Positions 25,439 to 34,916 of a stretch of 64,000 bases of DNA are shown here, piece by piece. The DNA lies in contig NZ_JAIULG010000021.1 of the NCBI RefSeq assembly GCF_020169415.1, forward strand, positions 1-64,000. Reading direction: 5' to 3'. The notes beneath the pieces were generated by a model, which worked only from the letters and a program-made list of their open reading frames with translations, was not told the DNA's origin and made no database searches. Numbering within the stretch: position 1 is the stretch's first letter; every line of letters begins with the position of its first letter. The DNA comes from Tsukamurella sp. M9C (GTDB taxonomy: Bacteria; Actinomycetota; Actinomycetes; Mycobacteriales; Mycobacteriaceae). The translations under genes were made by a program, and so were the position numbers.

Positions 25439-28297
25439 GTGGTCGATCGTTTGATCGTGCGCGGCGCGCGCGAGCACAACCTGCGGGGTATCGATGTGGA
25501 TCTCCCGCGCGACAGCCTGATCGTGTTCACGGGGCTCTCGGGCTCCGGCAAGTCCAGCCTCGCGTTCGACACGATCTTCGCCGAGGGGCAGCGGCGCTAC
25601 GTCGAGTCGCTCTCGGCGTACGCGCGCCAGTTCCTCGGGCAGATGGACAAGCCCGACGTCGACTTCATCGAGGGCCTCTCGCCCGCGGTGTCGATCGACC
25701 AGAAGTCGACCAACCGCAACCCGCGGTCGACCGTCGGCACCATCACCGAGGTCTACGACTACCTGCGCCTGCTCTACGCGCGGGCCGGCACGCCGCACTG
25801 TCCCGAGTGCGGCTCGGTGATCGCGCGGCAGACCCCGCAACAGATCGTCGACCAGGTGCTCGACATGGAGCAGGGCACCCGCTTCCAGGTGCTCGCGCCC
25901 GTCGTCCGCACCCGCAAGGGCGAGTTCGTCGACCTGTTCAACCAGCTGCAGACGCAGGGCTACTCCCGCGCCCGGATCGATGGCGTGGTCTACCAGCTCG
26001 CGGAGCCGCCGAAGCTGAAGAAGCAGGAGAAGCACGACATCGAGGTGGTGATCGACCGCCTGGCGGTGAAGGCGACCGCCAAGCAGCGCCTCACCGATTC
26101 CATCGAGACGGCCCTGCGGCTGGCCGACGGCATCGTCGTGCTCGATTTCGTGGACCGGGAGGAGAACGACCCCGAGCGGGAGCGGCGCTTCTCCGAGAAG
26201 ATGGCGTGCCCGAACGGCCACCCCATCGCGGTCGACGATCTGGAGCCGCGCTCCTTCTCCTTCAACTCGCCCTACGGTGCGTGCCCGGAGTGCGACGGCC
26301 TCGGCGTTCGCAAGGAGGTCGACCCGGAGCTCGTGATCCAGGACCCCACGATGACGCTCAACGAGGGCGCGATCGCACCGTGGTCGGTGGGGCAGAGCGC
26401 CGAGTACTTCCTCCGCCTGCTGTCCGGACTGGGCGATGCGATGGGCTTCGACCTGGACACCCCGTGGAAGGACCTGCCGGCGAAGGCCCGTAAGGCGGTG
26501 ATGGAGGGCTCCGAGCACCAGGTGCACGTGAAGTACCGCAACCGGTACGGCCGCACCCGCTCGTACTACGCCGAGTTCGAGGGCGTCATGCCCTTCCTGC
26601 ACCGCCGCCTCGAGTCGACCGAGTCGGAGCAGATGAAGGAGCGGTACGAGGGCTACATGCGCGACGTGCCGTGCCCGGCGTGCTCCGGGGCGCGGCTGCG
26701 GCCCGAGATCCTCGCCGTGACGCTCGACCATCCGCGGTTCGGCGAGAAGTCGATCGCGGACGTCGCGGCGATGTCCGTGGGGGAGTGCTCCGACTACCTC
26801 TCCGACCTCAAGCTCGGCGCGCGCGAGGCCGCGATCGCCGGCCGCGTGCTCAAGGAGGTGCAGGCCCGCATCGCGTTCCTGCTGGACGTGGGCCTGGAGT
26901 ACCTCTCCTTGTCGCGCGCCGCGGGCTCGCTGTCGGGCGGCGAGGCGCAGCGCATCCGGCTCGCCACGCAGATCGGCTCCGGCCTCGCCGGCGTGCTGTA
27001 CGTGCTCGACGAGCCGTCGATCGGCCTGCACCAGCGCGACAACCGCCGGCTGATCGACACCCTCGTGCGGCTGCGCGACCTGGGCAACACGCTCATCGTC
27101 GTCGAGCACGACGAGGACACGATCCGCACCGCCGACTGGGTCGTCGACATCGGCCCGTACGCGGGCGAGCACGGCGGCAAGGTCGTGCACAGCGGCACCT
27201 ACAAGGCGCTGCTCAAGAACAAGGACTCGCTGACCGGCGCCTACCTCTCGGGCCGGCGCGCGCTGCCCGTGCCGGCGGTGCGCCGTCCGATCGACAAGAA
27301 GCGCCAGCTCAAGGTCGTCGGGGCGCGCGAACACAACCTCAAGAACATCGACGTCGCCTTCCCTCTGGGCGTGCTGACGGCGGTCACCGGCGTCTCGGGT
27401 TCGGGCAAGTCGACCCTCGTCAACGACATCCTCGCGACGGTGCTCGCGAACAAGCTCAACGGCGCGCGCCAGGTGCCGGGGCGCCACAGCCGCGTCACCG
27501 GGCTCGACGACCTCGACAAGCTGGTGCAGGTCGACCAGTCGCCGATCGGCCGCACGCCGCGGTCCAACCCCGCCACGTACACGGGCGTCTTCGACAAGAT
27601 CCGCACGCTGTTCGCCGCCACCACCGAGGCGAAGGTGCGTGGCTACCAGCCCGGACGCTTCTCGTTCAACGTCAAGGGCGGCCGGTGCGAGGCGTGCTCG
27701 GGCGACGGCACCATCAAGATCGAGATGAACTTCCTGCCGGACGTCTACGTCCCGTGCGAGGTGTGCCACGGCGCGCGCTACAACCGCGAGACCCTGGAAG
27801 TGCACTACAAGGGCAAGAACATCGCCGAGGTGCTGGACATGCCGATCGAGGAGGCCGCGGAGTTCTTCGAGGCGGTCACGTCGATCCACCGCTACCTCAA
27901 GACGCTCGTCGAGGTCGGCCTCGGTTACGTCCGGTTGGGCCAGCCGGCCACCACGCTGTCGGGCGGCGAGGCGCAGCGCGTGAAGCTCGCGGCCGAGCTG
28001 CAGAAGCGGTCCAACGGCCGCACCGTCTACATCCTCGACGAGCCGACCACCGGCCTGCACTTCGAGGACATCGCGAAGCTGCTGCAGGTGATCGATGGGT
28101 TGGTCGACAAGGGCAACTCGGTGCTCGTGATCGAGCACAACCTGGACGTCATCAAGACCGCCGACTGGGTCATCGACATGGGGCCGGAGGGCGGTCACGG
28201 GGGCGGCACCGTCGTCGCCCAGGGCACCCCCGAGGACGTGGCCGCGGTGCCGGATTCCTACACAGGAACCTTCCTCAAGGAGGTTCTGGCCACGTAG
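25439..28297 (+). CDS. uvrA: Excinuclease ABC subunit A
   Basis: 952 residues. The damage-sensing ABC ATPase dimer of nucleotide excision repair. First Walker A is [12 protein letters not shown] at about 31-42 and the second is [12 protein letters not shown] near 650. Two ABC signatures LSGGEAQR appear (near 500 and 840). Zinc-binding cysteines include CPECDGLGV and [17 protein letters not shown] at 25439 gives [15 protein letters not shown], the standard UvrA start, behind a GAGGGG site. It is induced together with uvrB through the promoter at 25365. Confidence 0.98.
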   Translation: MVDRLIVRGAREHNLRGIDVDLPRDSLIVFTGLSGSGKSSLAFDTIFAEGQRRYVESLSAYARQFLGQMDKPDVDFIEGLSPAVSIDQKSTNRNPRSTVGTITEVYDYLRLLYARAGTPHCPECGSVIARQTPQQIVDQVLDMEQGTRFQVLAPVVRTRKGEFVDLFNQLQTQGYSRARIDGVVYQLAEPPKLKKQEKHDIEVVIDRLAVKATAKQRLTDSIETALRLADGIVVLDFVDREENDPERERRFSEKMACPNGHPIAVDDLEPRSFSFNSPYGACPECDGLGVRKEVDPELVIQDPTMTLNEGAIAPWSVGQSAEYFLRLLSGLGDAMGFDLDTPWKDLPAKARKAVMEGSEHQVHVKYRNRYGRTRSYYAEFEGVMPFLHRRLESTESEQMKERYEGYMRDVPCPACSGARLRPEILAVTLDHPRFGEKSIADVAAMSVGECSDYLSDLKLGAREAAIAGRVLKEVQARIAFLLDVGLEYLSLSRAAGSLSGGEAQRIRLATQIGSGLAGVLYVLDEPSIGLHQRDNRRLIDTLVRLRDLGNTLIVVEHDEDTIRTADWVVDIGPYAGEHGGKVVHSGTYKALLKNKDSLTGAYLSGRRALPVPAVRRPIDKKRQLKVVGAREHNLKNIDVAFPLGVLTAVTGVSGSGKSTLVNDILATVLANKLNGARQVPGRHSRVTGLDDLDKLVQVDQSPIGRTPRSNPATYTGVFDKIRTLFAATTEAKVRGYQPGRFSFNVKGGRCEACSGDGTIKIEMNFLPDVYVPCEVCHGARYNRETLEVHYKGKNIAEVLDMPIEEAAEFFEAVTSIHRYLKTLVEVGLGYVRLGQPATTLSGGEAQRVKLAAELQKRSNGRTVYILDEPTTGLHFEDIAKLLQVIDGLVDKGNSVLVIEHNLDVIKTADWVIDMGPEGGHGGGTVVAQGTPEDVAAVPDSYTGTFLKEVLAT

Positions 28298-28369
28298 GAG
28301 GGCCGCCGCCCTGGGGATGCGGCTGTGGACGGACGGTGGATCGCCTGGGGACGGCTGTGGAGCGCAATC

Positions 28370-28416
28370 CACAGTATCTTGTGTAAATTGCACGCGTGTG
28401 ACACTAGATGTAGTAT
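28370..28416 (+). promoter_or_regulatory. Tandem NrdR boxes upstream of nrdH
   Basis: CACAGTATCTTGTGTA (28370-28385) and ACACTAGATGTAGTAT (28401-28416) both fit the NrdR consensus (ACACwATATwTwGTGT-like). Their centres are 31 bp apart, about three helical turns, the arrangement known for this ATP/dATP-sensing repressor of ribonucleotide reductase genes. They lie directly in front of nrdH. Confidence 0.8.
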
Positions 28417-28423
28417 TGAGAGC

Positions 28424-28675
28424 ATGAGCAGCAACGTGATCGTCTACACCAAGCCCGCGTGCGTGCAGTGCACGGCGACCTACCGTGCGCTCGACAAGGC
28501 GGGCGTCGAGTACACCTCGGTCGACATCAGCCTCGACGAGGAGGCGCGGGAGTACGTCCTGGCGCTCGGCTACCTCCAGGCGCCTGTCGTCGTGGTCGAC
28601 GGCGCCGACCACTGGTCCGGCTTCCGTCCCGACCGGATCAAGTCGCTGGCGTCGGCGGCCGTCGCCAGCGCGTAG
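28424..28675 (+). CDS. nrdH: NrdH-type glutaredoxin-like redoxin
   Basis: 83 residues. The active site CVQC lies near the N-terminus (VYTKPACVQCTATYRAL) and the thioredoxin-reductase recognition loop is WSGFRPDRI with the cis-Pro region APVVVV. It reduces class Ib ribonucleotide reductase using thioredoxin reductase. The start ATG at 28424 follows the tandem NrdR boxes; an upstream in-frame GTG at 28325 would run through them. The nrdI, nrdE and nrdF genes that usually follow are not here: two hairpins end the transcript. Confidence 0.93.
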   Translation: MSSNVIVYTKPACVQCTATYRALDKAGVEYTSVDISLDEEAREYVLALGYLQAPVVVVDGADHWSGFRPDRIKSLASAAVASA

Positions 28676-28697
28676 CGCGAAGCACGGACACGGCCGA

Positions 28698-28735
28698 ACG
28701 GGCCCTCAGTCGCGGGGATGCGACTGAGGGCCCGT
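28698..28735. terminator. Hairpin 1 after nrdH
   Basis: A perfect 16-bp stem (28698-28713 with 28720-28735) around the loop GGGGAT. There is no U-run, as is common in actinobacterial terminators. It lies between nrdH and the convergent Trp-rich protein gene, so it can stop both. Confidence 0.75.
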
Positions 28736-28761
28736 CCGCGTCTTCGGGTGACGTGGTGAAA

Positions 28762-28813
28762 GCCGAACGGACCCCCAGCCGCGGGGAAGCGGCTGCGGGC
28801 CCGTTCGTTCGGC
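28762..28813. terminator. Hairpin 2 after nrdH, imperfect copy of hairpin 1
   Basis: CAGCCGC-GGGGAA-GCGGCTG forms the core and GCCGAAC (28762-28768) pairs with GTTCGGC (28807-28813) at the base. The left arm repeats hairpin 1 with three changes over 26 bases, so the two terminators appear to be a duplication. Confidence 0.65.
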
Positions 28814-28838
28814 CGTGGAGGGTTGTTCGATTATCGAC

Positions 28839-29183
28839 TCAGCGGTGCGGGTAGCAGCGGCCGGGCTCCCACCGGCCGGGAACCCACCGGCCCTGCTCGT
28901 ACCAGCCGTTGTGCCAGCGCGGCTGGACCCAGTAGCCCGGGTGCCAGCCCCACCGATCCACCCAGCCCGGCCGCCAGTAGCCGCGCTCCCACCAGCCCGG
29001 GTGCCAGCGGCCCTGGGTCCAGTAGCCGCCCACCCAGCGGCCCGGTTCGCACCATCCGTGCCCGGGGTGCGATACCGCGGGGGTCGGAGCGGCGGCCGCC
29101 GTCGTGGCGGCCACCGTTCCCAGGGGTGCCATTACTCCTGCAGCGACCAGTACGCCGGCCGCAAGCGCTCTCATCCTTGTCAT
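28839..29183 (-). CDS. Small secreted Trp/Gly-rich repeat protein
   Basis: 114 residues. A signal peptide (MRALAAGVLVAAGVMAPLGTVA, Ala-rich cleavage region) precedes a mature part that is almost entirely GxW-type repeats such as GRWVGGYW, GRWHPGWWERGYW, GWHPGYW and GRWVPGRWEPG. It has one Cys near each end of the mature chain, so a disulphide could close it. Similar YxWxxGxW repeat proteins are widespread, secreted and of unknown function. The start ATG at 29183 or the one at 29174 is possible. It is convergent with nrdH across the two hairpins. Confidence 0.85.
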   Translation of the reverse strand: MTRMRALAAGVLVAAGVMAPLGTVAATTAAAAPTPAVSHPGHGWCEPGRWVGGYWTQGRWHPGWWERGYWRPGWVDRWGWHPGYWVQPRWHNGWYEQGRWVPGRWEPGRCYPHR

Positions 29184-29266
29184 GCCGTGACGGTACGCCT
29201 CGTGTGACCTGGAACACTAGACCTATTTACACAGGTCAGGGTGTTTTTGGGGGATAACCCTGAGGG

Positions 29267-29653
29267 TTAGCTGTACACCGGTCCCGTGTACTTCTCGCCC
29301 GGACCGTGGCCCGGTTCGTCAGGGTAACTACTGTATTCGCGGAAGGCGAGCTGCAGCGACTTCAGTCCGTCGCGGTAGGGGCCCGCGTGCGGACCGAGAT
29401 ATTCGACGGACGCCGTGGTCAGGCCGGCGAGCGCGGTGATCAGTCGCCGGGCCTCGTCGAGGTCGAAGTGCGGGCTCTCGCGCGGGTCGAAGGCCGTCGT
29501 CGCGTCGCCGTCCGCGCCCGTCAGGCCCAGCTTCTCGGCCGCGGCGCTCATCAGCAGCATCCAGGCGCTGGAGATGACCTCGATCGACGGCGAGTCCGCG
29601 ACCAGGCGTTCCAGTGTGTCGGGCTCGGGGGACGAATTCGGATTCTCACTCAC
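29267..29653 (-). CDS. DUF1844-domain protein
   Basis: 128 residues. The core [22 protein letters not shown] and [16 protein letters not shown] is characteristic of DUF1844, a small helical family often encoded beside infC in actinobacteria. The function is unknown. The tail [12 protein letters not shown] is unstructured. GTG at 29653 is chosen: the reading frame upstream crosses the infC promoter region, and CAGTGT lies seven bases before it on this strand, so it may be leaderless. Confidence 0.85.
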   Translation of the reverse strand: MSENPNSSPEPDTLERLVADSPSIEVISSAWMLLMSAAAEKLGLTGADGDATTAFDPRESPHFDLDEARRLITALAGLTTASVEYLGPHAGPYRDGLKSLQLAFREYSSYPDEPGHGPGEKYTGPVYS

Positions 29654-29659
29654 GACTGC

Positions 29660-29665
29660 TACACT
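29660..29665 (+). promoter_or_regulatory. Probable -10 box of the infC-rpmI-rplT operon
   Basis: TACACT is a good TANNNT -10. Starting about seven bases downstream, the infC leader would be roughly 310 bases, enough to hold the attenuator at 29828-29885. Confidence 0.5.
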
Positions 29666-29827
29666 GTCATGTGCGACCGCTCCGGCTATGTCCGGGGCAG
29701 CAAGTGGAGTCCACTCCCACCACGCCGACTCATGGTCGGCTGGTCCGGTCGCCGCCGCGGATTCCGTGAGGAATTTCCGCTGCGGTCTCCTCGTTGGAGG
29801 AGGGGTCGATCGTCGGCGTACGCCGTC

Positions 29828-29885
29828 GGGGCCCGAATCGGTCGGTGTGGGCCCCGTCAGGCGAAAAGCCTGGTCGGGGCCTTTT
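29828..29885 (+). promoter_or_regulatory. Attenuator-like leader of infC: antiterminator and terminator hairpins
   Basis: Terminator form: GGCCCCG-T-CAGGC (29850-29862) pairs with GCCTG-GT-CGGGGCC (29868-29881) around GAAAA and is followed by TTTT (29882-29885). Competing form: GGGGCCC (29828-29834) pairs with GGGCCCC (29849-29855), which would break the terminator. The two are mutually exclusive. Operons for IF3, L35 and L20 are controlled through their leaders in other bacteria; the regulator here is not visible. Confidence 0.65.
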
Positions 29886-29980
29886 CGCTGTGGGAACTGG
29901 GTGGGCCTCGTCGGCTGCGCGGCGGTCAACGAGTGAAGACCGCTCGCAACGAGACACGAGCACCTATTCAAGGAGGCCCC

Positions 29981-30571
<591 letters not shown>

Positions 30572-30616
30572 CGAGTTCCTCGCGCCCGGCCTGAACACAA
30601 CGATAGAGAGACGAAC

Positions 30617-30811
30617 ATGCCGAAGAACAAGACCCACAGCGGTACCTCGAAGCGCTTCAAGATCTCGGGCAGCGGCAAGGTGCTGCGCCAGAAGGCCGGC
30701 CGTCGCCACCTCCTGGAGCACAAGAGCTCGCGCGTGACCCGTCGCCTCGACGGTGTGGCCGAGGTCGCGCCCGCCGACGTGCGTCGCATCAAGAAGCTGC
30801 TCGGCAAGTAA
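30617..30811 (+). CDS. rpmI: 50S ribosomal protein L35
   Basis: 64 residues, full length. [20 protein letters not shown] is the conserved L35 start, and [13 protein letters not shown] the basic rRNA-contact centre. It is encoded 45 bases after infC with GAGAGACGAAC as ribosome site, in the usual infC-rpmI-rplT order. L35 sits in the 50S core. Confidence 0.97.
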   Translation: MPKNKTHSGTSKRFKISGSGKVLRQKAGRRHLLEHKSSRVTRRLDGVAEVAPADVRRIKKLLGK

Positions 30812-30860
30812 GCCGCTCCCGGTACCCGCTAGAACTTTTCACACGTAAGGACGAAGACTT

Positions 30861-31241
30861 ATGGCACGCGTCAAGCGCGCAGTAAACGCTCAGAAGAAGC
30901 GTCGTTCCATCCTCGAGGCGTCGAAGGGCTACCGCGGCCAGCGGTCGCGCCTGTACCGCAAGGCCAAGGAGCAGCAGCTTCACTCGCTCACCTACGCGTA
31001 CCGCGACCGCCGTGCGCGCAAGGGCGACTTCCGCAAGCTGTGGATCACCCGCATCAACGCTGCGGCGCGGGCCAACGACCTCACCTACAACCGCCTGATC
31101 CAGGGCCTGAGCCTGGCCGGCGTCGAGGTGGACCGCAAGAACCTCGCCGAGATCGCCGTCTCCGATCCGGCCGCCTTCACCGCGCTCGTCGAGGTCGCCC
31201 GCAAGGCGCTCCCCGCCGACGTGAACGCGCCCGTCGCGTAA
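30861..31241 (+). CDS. rplT: 50S ribosomal protein L20
   Basis: 126 residues. [35 protein letters not shown] (N-terminal basic extension) and [20 protein letters not shown] are diagnostic. L20 is essential for early 50S assembly and in several bacteria represses its own operon through the leader mRNA. A weak AAGGACG site lies nine bases before the ATG. The trmH TTG starts one base after the stop. Confidence 0.97.
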   Translation: MARVKRAVNAQKKRRSILEASKGYRGQRSRLYRKAKEQQLHSLTYAYRDRRARKGDFRKLWITRINAAARANDLTYNRLIQGLSLAGVEVDRKNLAEIAVSDPAAFTALVEVARKALPADVNAPVA

Positions 31242-31242
31242 T

Positions 31243-32040
31243 TTGACGCAGCACTCGCAACGACCCGCGGACCAGCTCTTCACGGAGCGGACCCCGCGGG
31301 TCGTTGCTGCTTCCAAGCTCCTCCGCGCCGCCGGTCGCCGGAAGGCGGGCCTGTTCCTCGCGGAGGGGTCGAACGCCGTCACCTCCGCGCTCGAGGCCGG
31401 GCTCGTCGACGAACTCTTCGTCACCGAGGAGGGCGCCGCGCGCTACCCCGAGCTGCTCACGGGCCGCGAGGCGTACGTGACGGAGCGGGCCATGCGGGGC
31501 CTCTCGGACACCGTCACCCCGCCCGGCATCGTCGCCGTCTGCCGGGCCCTGCCCGAGGCGTCCGTGCCCGACGGTGCGCGGCTGGTCGCCGTGCCCGTCG
31601 ACGTCGCGGAGCCCGGCAACGCCGGCACCGTCATCCGCGTTGCCGATGCGGTCGGCGCCGACGCCGTGCTCCTCGCCGGCGACGCCGTCGACCCGATGAA
31701 CGGTAAGGTCGTGCGCGCCTCCGCCGGATCCGTCTTCCACCTGCCCGTCGTGCAGGAGCGCGACGCCGCCGCGGCGATCGCGCGGCTCAAGGACTCCGGG
31801 CTCACGGTGCTGGCCACCGCCGCCCACGGCGAGGTCTCGCTCGACGACGCCGACGAGCTGCTCGCCGGGCCCACCGCCTGGCTGTTCGGCAACGAGGCCC
31901 ACGGCCTGCCGCGCGCCCTGCAGGATCTCGCGGACCATCGCGTGGCCATCCCGATCCGCGGCCGCGCCGAGTCGCTCAACCTCGCCACCGCCGCGTCGAT
32001 CTGCCTGTACGCGAGCTCGCGCGTGCAGAATCGGGGATAG
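31243..32040 (+). CDS. SpoU/TrmH-family RNA 2'-O-methyltransferase
   Basis: 265 residues. The N-terminal substrate-binding domain is RVVAASKLLRAAGRRKAGLFLAEG. The knotted SAM domain has PVDVAEPGNAGTVIRVADA (motif 1), WLFGNEAHGL (motif 2) and IPIRGRAESLNLATAASICLY (motif 3), all complete. It methylates ribose in rRNA or tRNA, and the locus corresponds to tsnR of M. tuberculosis. The TTG at 31243 is only one base behind rplT, so translation is probably coupled; no better start exists before the conserved FTERTPRV. A 14-bp stem-loop (31257-31307) lies inside codons 5-22. Confidence 0.9.
   Translation: MTQHSQRPADQLFTERTPRVVAASKLLRAAGRRKAGLFLAEGSNAVTSALEAGLVDELFVTEEGAARYPELLTGREAYVTERAMRGLSDTVTPPGIVAVCRALPEASVPDGARLVAVPVDVAEPGNAGTVIRVADAVGADAVLLAGDAVDPMNGKVVRASAGSVFHLPVVQERDAAAAIARLKDSGLTVLATAAHGEVSLDDADELLAGPTAWLFGNEAHGLPRALQDLADHRVAIPIRGRAESLNLATAASICLYASSRVQNRG
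31257..31307 (+). terminator. 14-bp stem-loop inside the 5' end of trmH
   Basis: GCAACGACCCGCGG (31257-31270) pairs perfectly with CCGCGGGTCGTTGC (31294-31307) across a 23-base loop. It could be a terminator or attenuator for the ribosomal operon that has become part of the trmH reading frame, or an mRNA processing site. There is no U-run. Function is inferred. Confidence 0.45.
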
Positions 32041-32105
32041 GTCCTCACCGGTTCCGGGTAGGACTACTCATCCCTGACGGTGCCCGCGCCGGAAGCATGG
32101 TGACC

Positions 32106-33437
32106 ATGAGACTCCTGCCCGCCCGCTCCGCCGTCCTCGACGGCACCCCGGACACCCGCGACCGCGCGATCGACGTCGCCCGCCTGGCGAGCCTGCTGGT
32201 CGTCATGGTCGGGCACTGCGTGCTCCTCCTCGCCACCGTCACCCCGTCGGGCGTGTGGGTCGGCAACACCCTCGGCGCGCAGCCGTCCCTGCAGCCGATC
32301 ACCTGGGTGCTGCAGGTGATGCCGCTCTTCTTCCTCGCTGGCGCGGCCTCGTCCGCCTACGGGCTGAAGCCGGGGACCGCGTGGGGCGCGTGGCTCGTCG
32401 GTCGGGCGCAGCGGCTCGCCCGCCCCGTGTTCTGGTACCTGGCGTTCTGGTCGCTCGCCCTGGGCGCGACGCGAGTGATCCTCGGGGAGGCGAGCGCCGA
32501 GCGGCTCGGCGGCGAGTCCGTGGCGTTGCTCTGGTTCATCGGCGTGTATCTGCTGGTGCTGGCGTTCGTGCCCGCGCTGATGCGGTGCGGCGGCGCCGCG
32601 CTCGCCGGGATCGTCGTGGCGCTGCTGCTCGCGTCCGCACTGTTCGACGGTGCGCGCCTCGCCACGGGATCGATCGGGTGGGGCTTCCCGAACTTCCTGG
32701 TGGTGTGGCTGATCCCCGTGGTCATCGGCGTCGCGTACGCCCGCCAGATGATTCCGGTCCGGTTCGCGCTGGTCGTCGCCGCGGCGGCGTTCGTCGCGGC
32801 CGTCGCCGCGGTCGTCCTCGGCCCGTACGACGTGCCGCTCGTCGTGACCGGCGCCGAGACCTTCTCCAACACCACGCCGCCCACGTTCCTGCTGGGCCTG
32901 CACTGCGTGTGGGTGAGCCTGCTGTTCGTCGTGGCGGCGCCCGCGATCGGGCGCTGGGCCCGGAACCCGCGGGTCTGGTACCCGGTGGCGGTGGGCAACG
33001 GCGGAGCGATGACGCTCTACCTCTGGCACATCCCTGCGATCGCCGTCGCGGCCTTCGCGCTGCACGCGGTGGGCGTCGACGCCGTCGATCCGGCGCAGGC
33101 GGGCTTCTGGGGGCTCATGGCGCTGCGGGCCGCGGTCTTCGCGGTCGTGATGTTCACGCTGTTCGTCCTCCTCTCGCCGCTCGAGCACCGGCGACTGCCC
33201 TGGTGGGACGCCCGCGTGACGACCCGCGGGGCGCGCGGCGCTCTCGCCGGCTGCCTCGTGTGCGTCGCCGGGGTGGCAGTGCTGCTCATGGCCAAGGAGG
33301 GGCTCGGCTCGTCGACGGGGTGGCAGGCCCTCGCAGTCTTCCTGGTCGCGCTCCTCGCGGCGCGGGCTCAGGCGGACGTGCGCGTGCCCCGCGCCTCCGT
33401 GGCCGACGGTGCCGCGACGGCACCGTCGGACGCCTGA
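32106..33437 (+). CDS. Membrane acyltransferase 3 family protein
   Basis: 443 residues with about ten transmembrane segments, starting with DVARLASLLVVMVGHCVLLLA, which contains the conserved His of the acyltransferase 3 (OafA/NodX) family. LQVMPLFFLAGAASS and TLYLWHIPA are further family marks. Such enzymes transfer acyl groups to cell-envelope glycans or lipids. ATG at 32106 has GGAAG ten bases upstream; ATG 32097 and GTG 32100 are alternatives. The substrate is unknown. The gene ends inside the convergent permease gene (70-base overlap), which is unusually long. Confidence 0.85.
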   Translation: MRLLPARSAVLDGTPDTRDRAIDVARLASLLVVMVGHCVLLLATVTPSGVWVGNTLGAQPSLQPITWVLQVMPLFFLAGAASSAYGLKPGTAWGAWLVGRAQRLARPVFWYLAFWSLALGATRVILGEASAERLGGESVALLWFIGVYLLVLAFVPALMRCGGAALAGIVVALLLASALFDGARLATGSIGWGFPNFLVVWLIPVVIGVAYARQMIPVRFALVVAAAAFVAAVAAVVLGPYDVPLVVTGAETFSNTTPPTFLLGLHCVWVSLLFVVAAPAIGRWARNPRVWYPVAVGNGGAMTLYLWHIPAIAVAAFALHAVGVDAVDPAQAGFWGLMALRAAVFAVVMFTLFVLLSPLEHRRLPWWDARVTTRGARGALAGCLVCVAGVAVLLMAKEGLGSSTGWQALAVFLVALLAARAQADVRVPRASVADGAATAPSDA

Positions 33438-34855
33438 CCGCTGCGCTCGACCTCGTCGGGGACCCCGATCGCGGGCCCGGCTGCCACGATCGACGGTTGC
33501 GCGGGCGCACCCGGGAAGAGGACGTTGAACAGCAGGTTGAGGAGCACCGCGACGATCGCCGCCGCGCTGATGCCCGAATGGAAGATCACCACGAACCAGG
33601 CGGGGAACGCGTGCCAGAAGTCGGTGGAGACCACGGGGATGAGCCCGAAGGCGATCGCCGCCGCGACGATGAGCAGGTTGTTGTTGCCCTGGTAGTCGAC
33701 CTTGGCGAGGGTGCGGATCCCACTGGCCGCGACGGTGCCGAACAGGACGATCCCGGCGCCCCCGAGAACCGGCCCGGGGATCACGCTGAACACGGCCGCC
33801 GCCATCGGCGACAGCCCCAACACCAGGAGGATCGCGCCGCCCGCCGCCACGGCGAACCGGCTCTTGATCCCGGTGAGCGCGACCAGCCCGACGTTCTGCG
33901 CGAACGCCGTGGCGGGGAACGAATTGAACACGGGAGCCAGCAGAGAGGACGCCATATCGGCCCGCAGTCCGTCTGCGACCCGCCGCGAGTCGACCTTCGT
34001 GCCGACGACCTCACCGACCGCCAGGATGTCCGCGGTGGTCTCGACCATCGTCACCAGGATGACCACGGTGAGCGAGACGATCGCGCCGATCTCGAACATC
34101 GGCCCGCCGAAGGCGAAGGGGTGGGGGACGGAGAACACCGGGGCGGACCCCACGGCGCCGACGTCGGCGCGGCCGAAGATCAGCGCGACGACGGTGCCGA
34201 CCACCAGCCCCAGCAGCACGGACAGCCGGGAGAGCATACGGACCTTGCTGAGCAGGACGACCGCGAGGAACGTGAACATCGCGAGCCCGATACCGGGGAG
34301 CGCGGCGAAGTCCGGATTGGCGACCTTCTGCCCGTCGACCGTGATCGTCGGCTGCCCGGTGATCCACCCCGCCGCGACCGGCATGAGCGAGAGCCCGATC
34401 ACCGTGATGATCGAGCCGGTCACGACGGGCGGGAAGAAGCGGATCACGCGGGCGAAGAACGGGGTGATCGCCAGACCGATCGCCGCGGCGACGAGAAGCG
34501 AACCGAACACGACTCGGAGCCCGTTTTCGGGGTCGCCGGCGAGGATCGTGAGGATGGTCGAGACGGTCGCGAAGCTGGTGCCCTGCACCAACGGCAACCG
34601 GCTGCCGAAAAACGGCACGGCGAGCGTCTGGAGCATGGTCGCCAGGCCGCTGACGAACAGGCCGCTCGCGACGAGCAGTGCCTTCTGCGCCGTGTCCAGC
34701 CCGGCCGCGCCGCCCACGATCAGCGGGACGGCGATGACACCGCCGAACATCGCGAGGATGTGCTGGATTCCGTAGCCGAGGGTCTTTCCGACGCCCAGGT
34801 ACTCGTCCTCCGGTCGTTGGTGCGGCGTGCCGCCGTCCGTCGTCGTGATCGCCAT
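33368..34855 (-). CDS. Nucleobase:cation symporter-2 family purine permease
   Basis: 495 residues, 12-14 transmembrane segments. The NCS2 motif region VQGTSFATVSTILTILAG, GSIITVIGLSLMPVA and NAFAQNVG-like TAFAQNVGLVALTGIKSRF identify the xanthine/uric acid branch (nucleobase-ascorbate transporter family). It imports xanthine or urate with protons. The nucleoside-type deaminase gene lies 61 bases upstream on the same strand and suggests one purine salvage operon. The C-terminal tail is soluble and overlaps the acyltransferase gene. Confidence 0.9.
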   Translation of the reverse strand: MAITTTDGGTPHQRPEDEYLGVGKTLGYGIQHILAMFGGVIAVPLIVGGAAGLDTAQKALLVASGLFVSGLATMLQTLAVPFFGSRLPLVQGTSFATVSTILTILAGDPENGLRVVFGSLLVAAAIGLAITPFFARVIRFFPPVVTGSIITVIGLSLMPVAAGWITGQPTITVDGQKVANPDFAALPGIGLAMFTFLAVVLLSKVRMLSRLSVLLGLVVGTVVALIFGRADVGAVGSAPVFSVPHPFAFGGPMFEIGAIVSLTVVILVTMVETTADILAVGEVVGTKVDSRRVADGLRADMASSLLAPVFNSFPATAFAQNVGLVALTGIKSRFAVAAGGAILLVLGLSPMAAAVFSVIPGPVLGGAGIVLFGTVAASGIRTLAKVDYQGNNNLLIVAAAIAFGLIPVVSTDFWHAFPAWFVVIFHSGISAAAIVAVLLNLLFNVLFPGAPAQPSIVAAGPAIGVPDEVERSGQASDGAVAAPSATEARGTRTSA

Positions 34856-34916
34856 GGCCCGACGGTAGGCAGCCCGATCCGCTGATCGATTGCCTCGATG
34901 TGACGGCGGTGTTGCA

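Noticed and set aside
25421..28612. A 1063-codon minus-strand frame opposite uvrA
   Set aside because: Shadow of uvrA; no domain recognisable and composition typical of antisense G+C-rich sequence.
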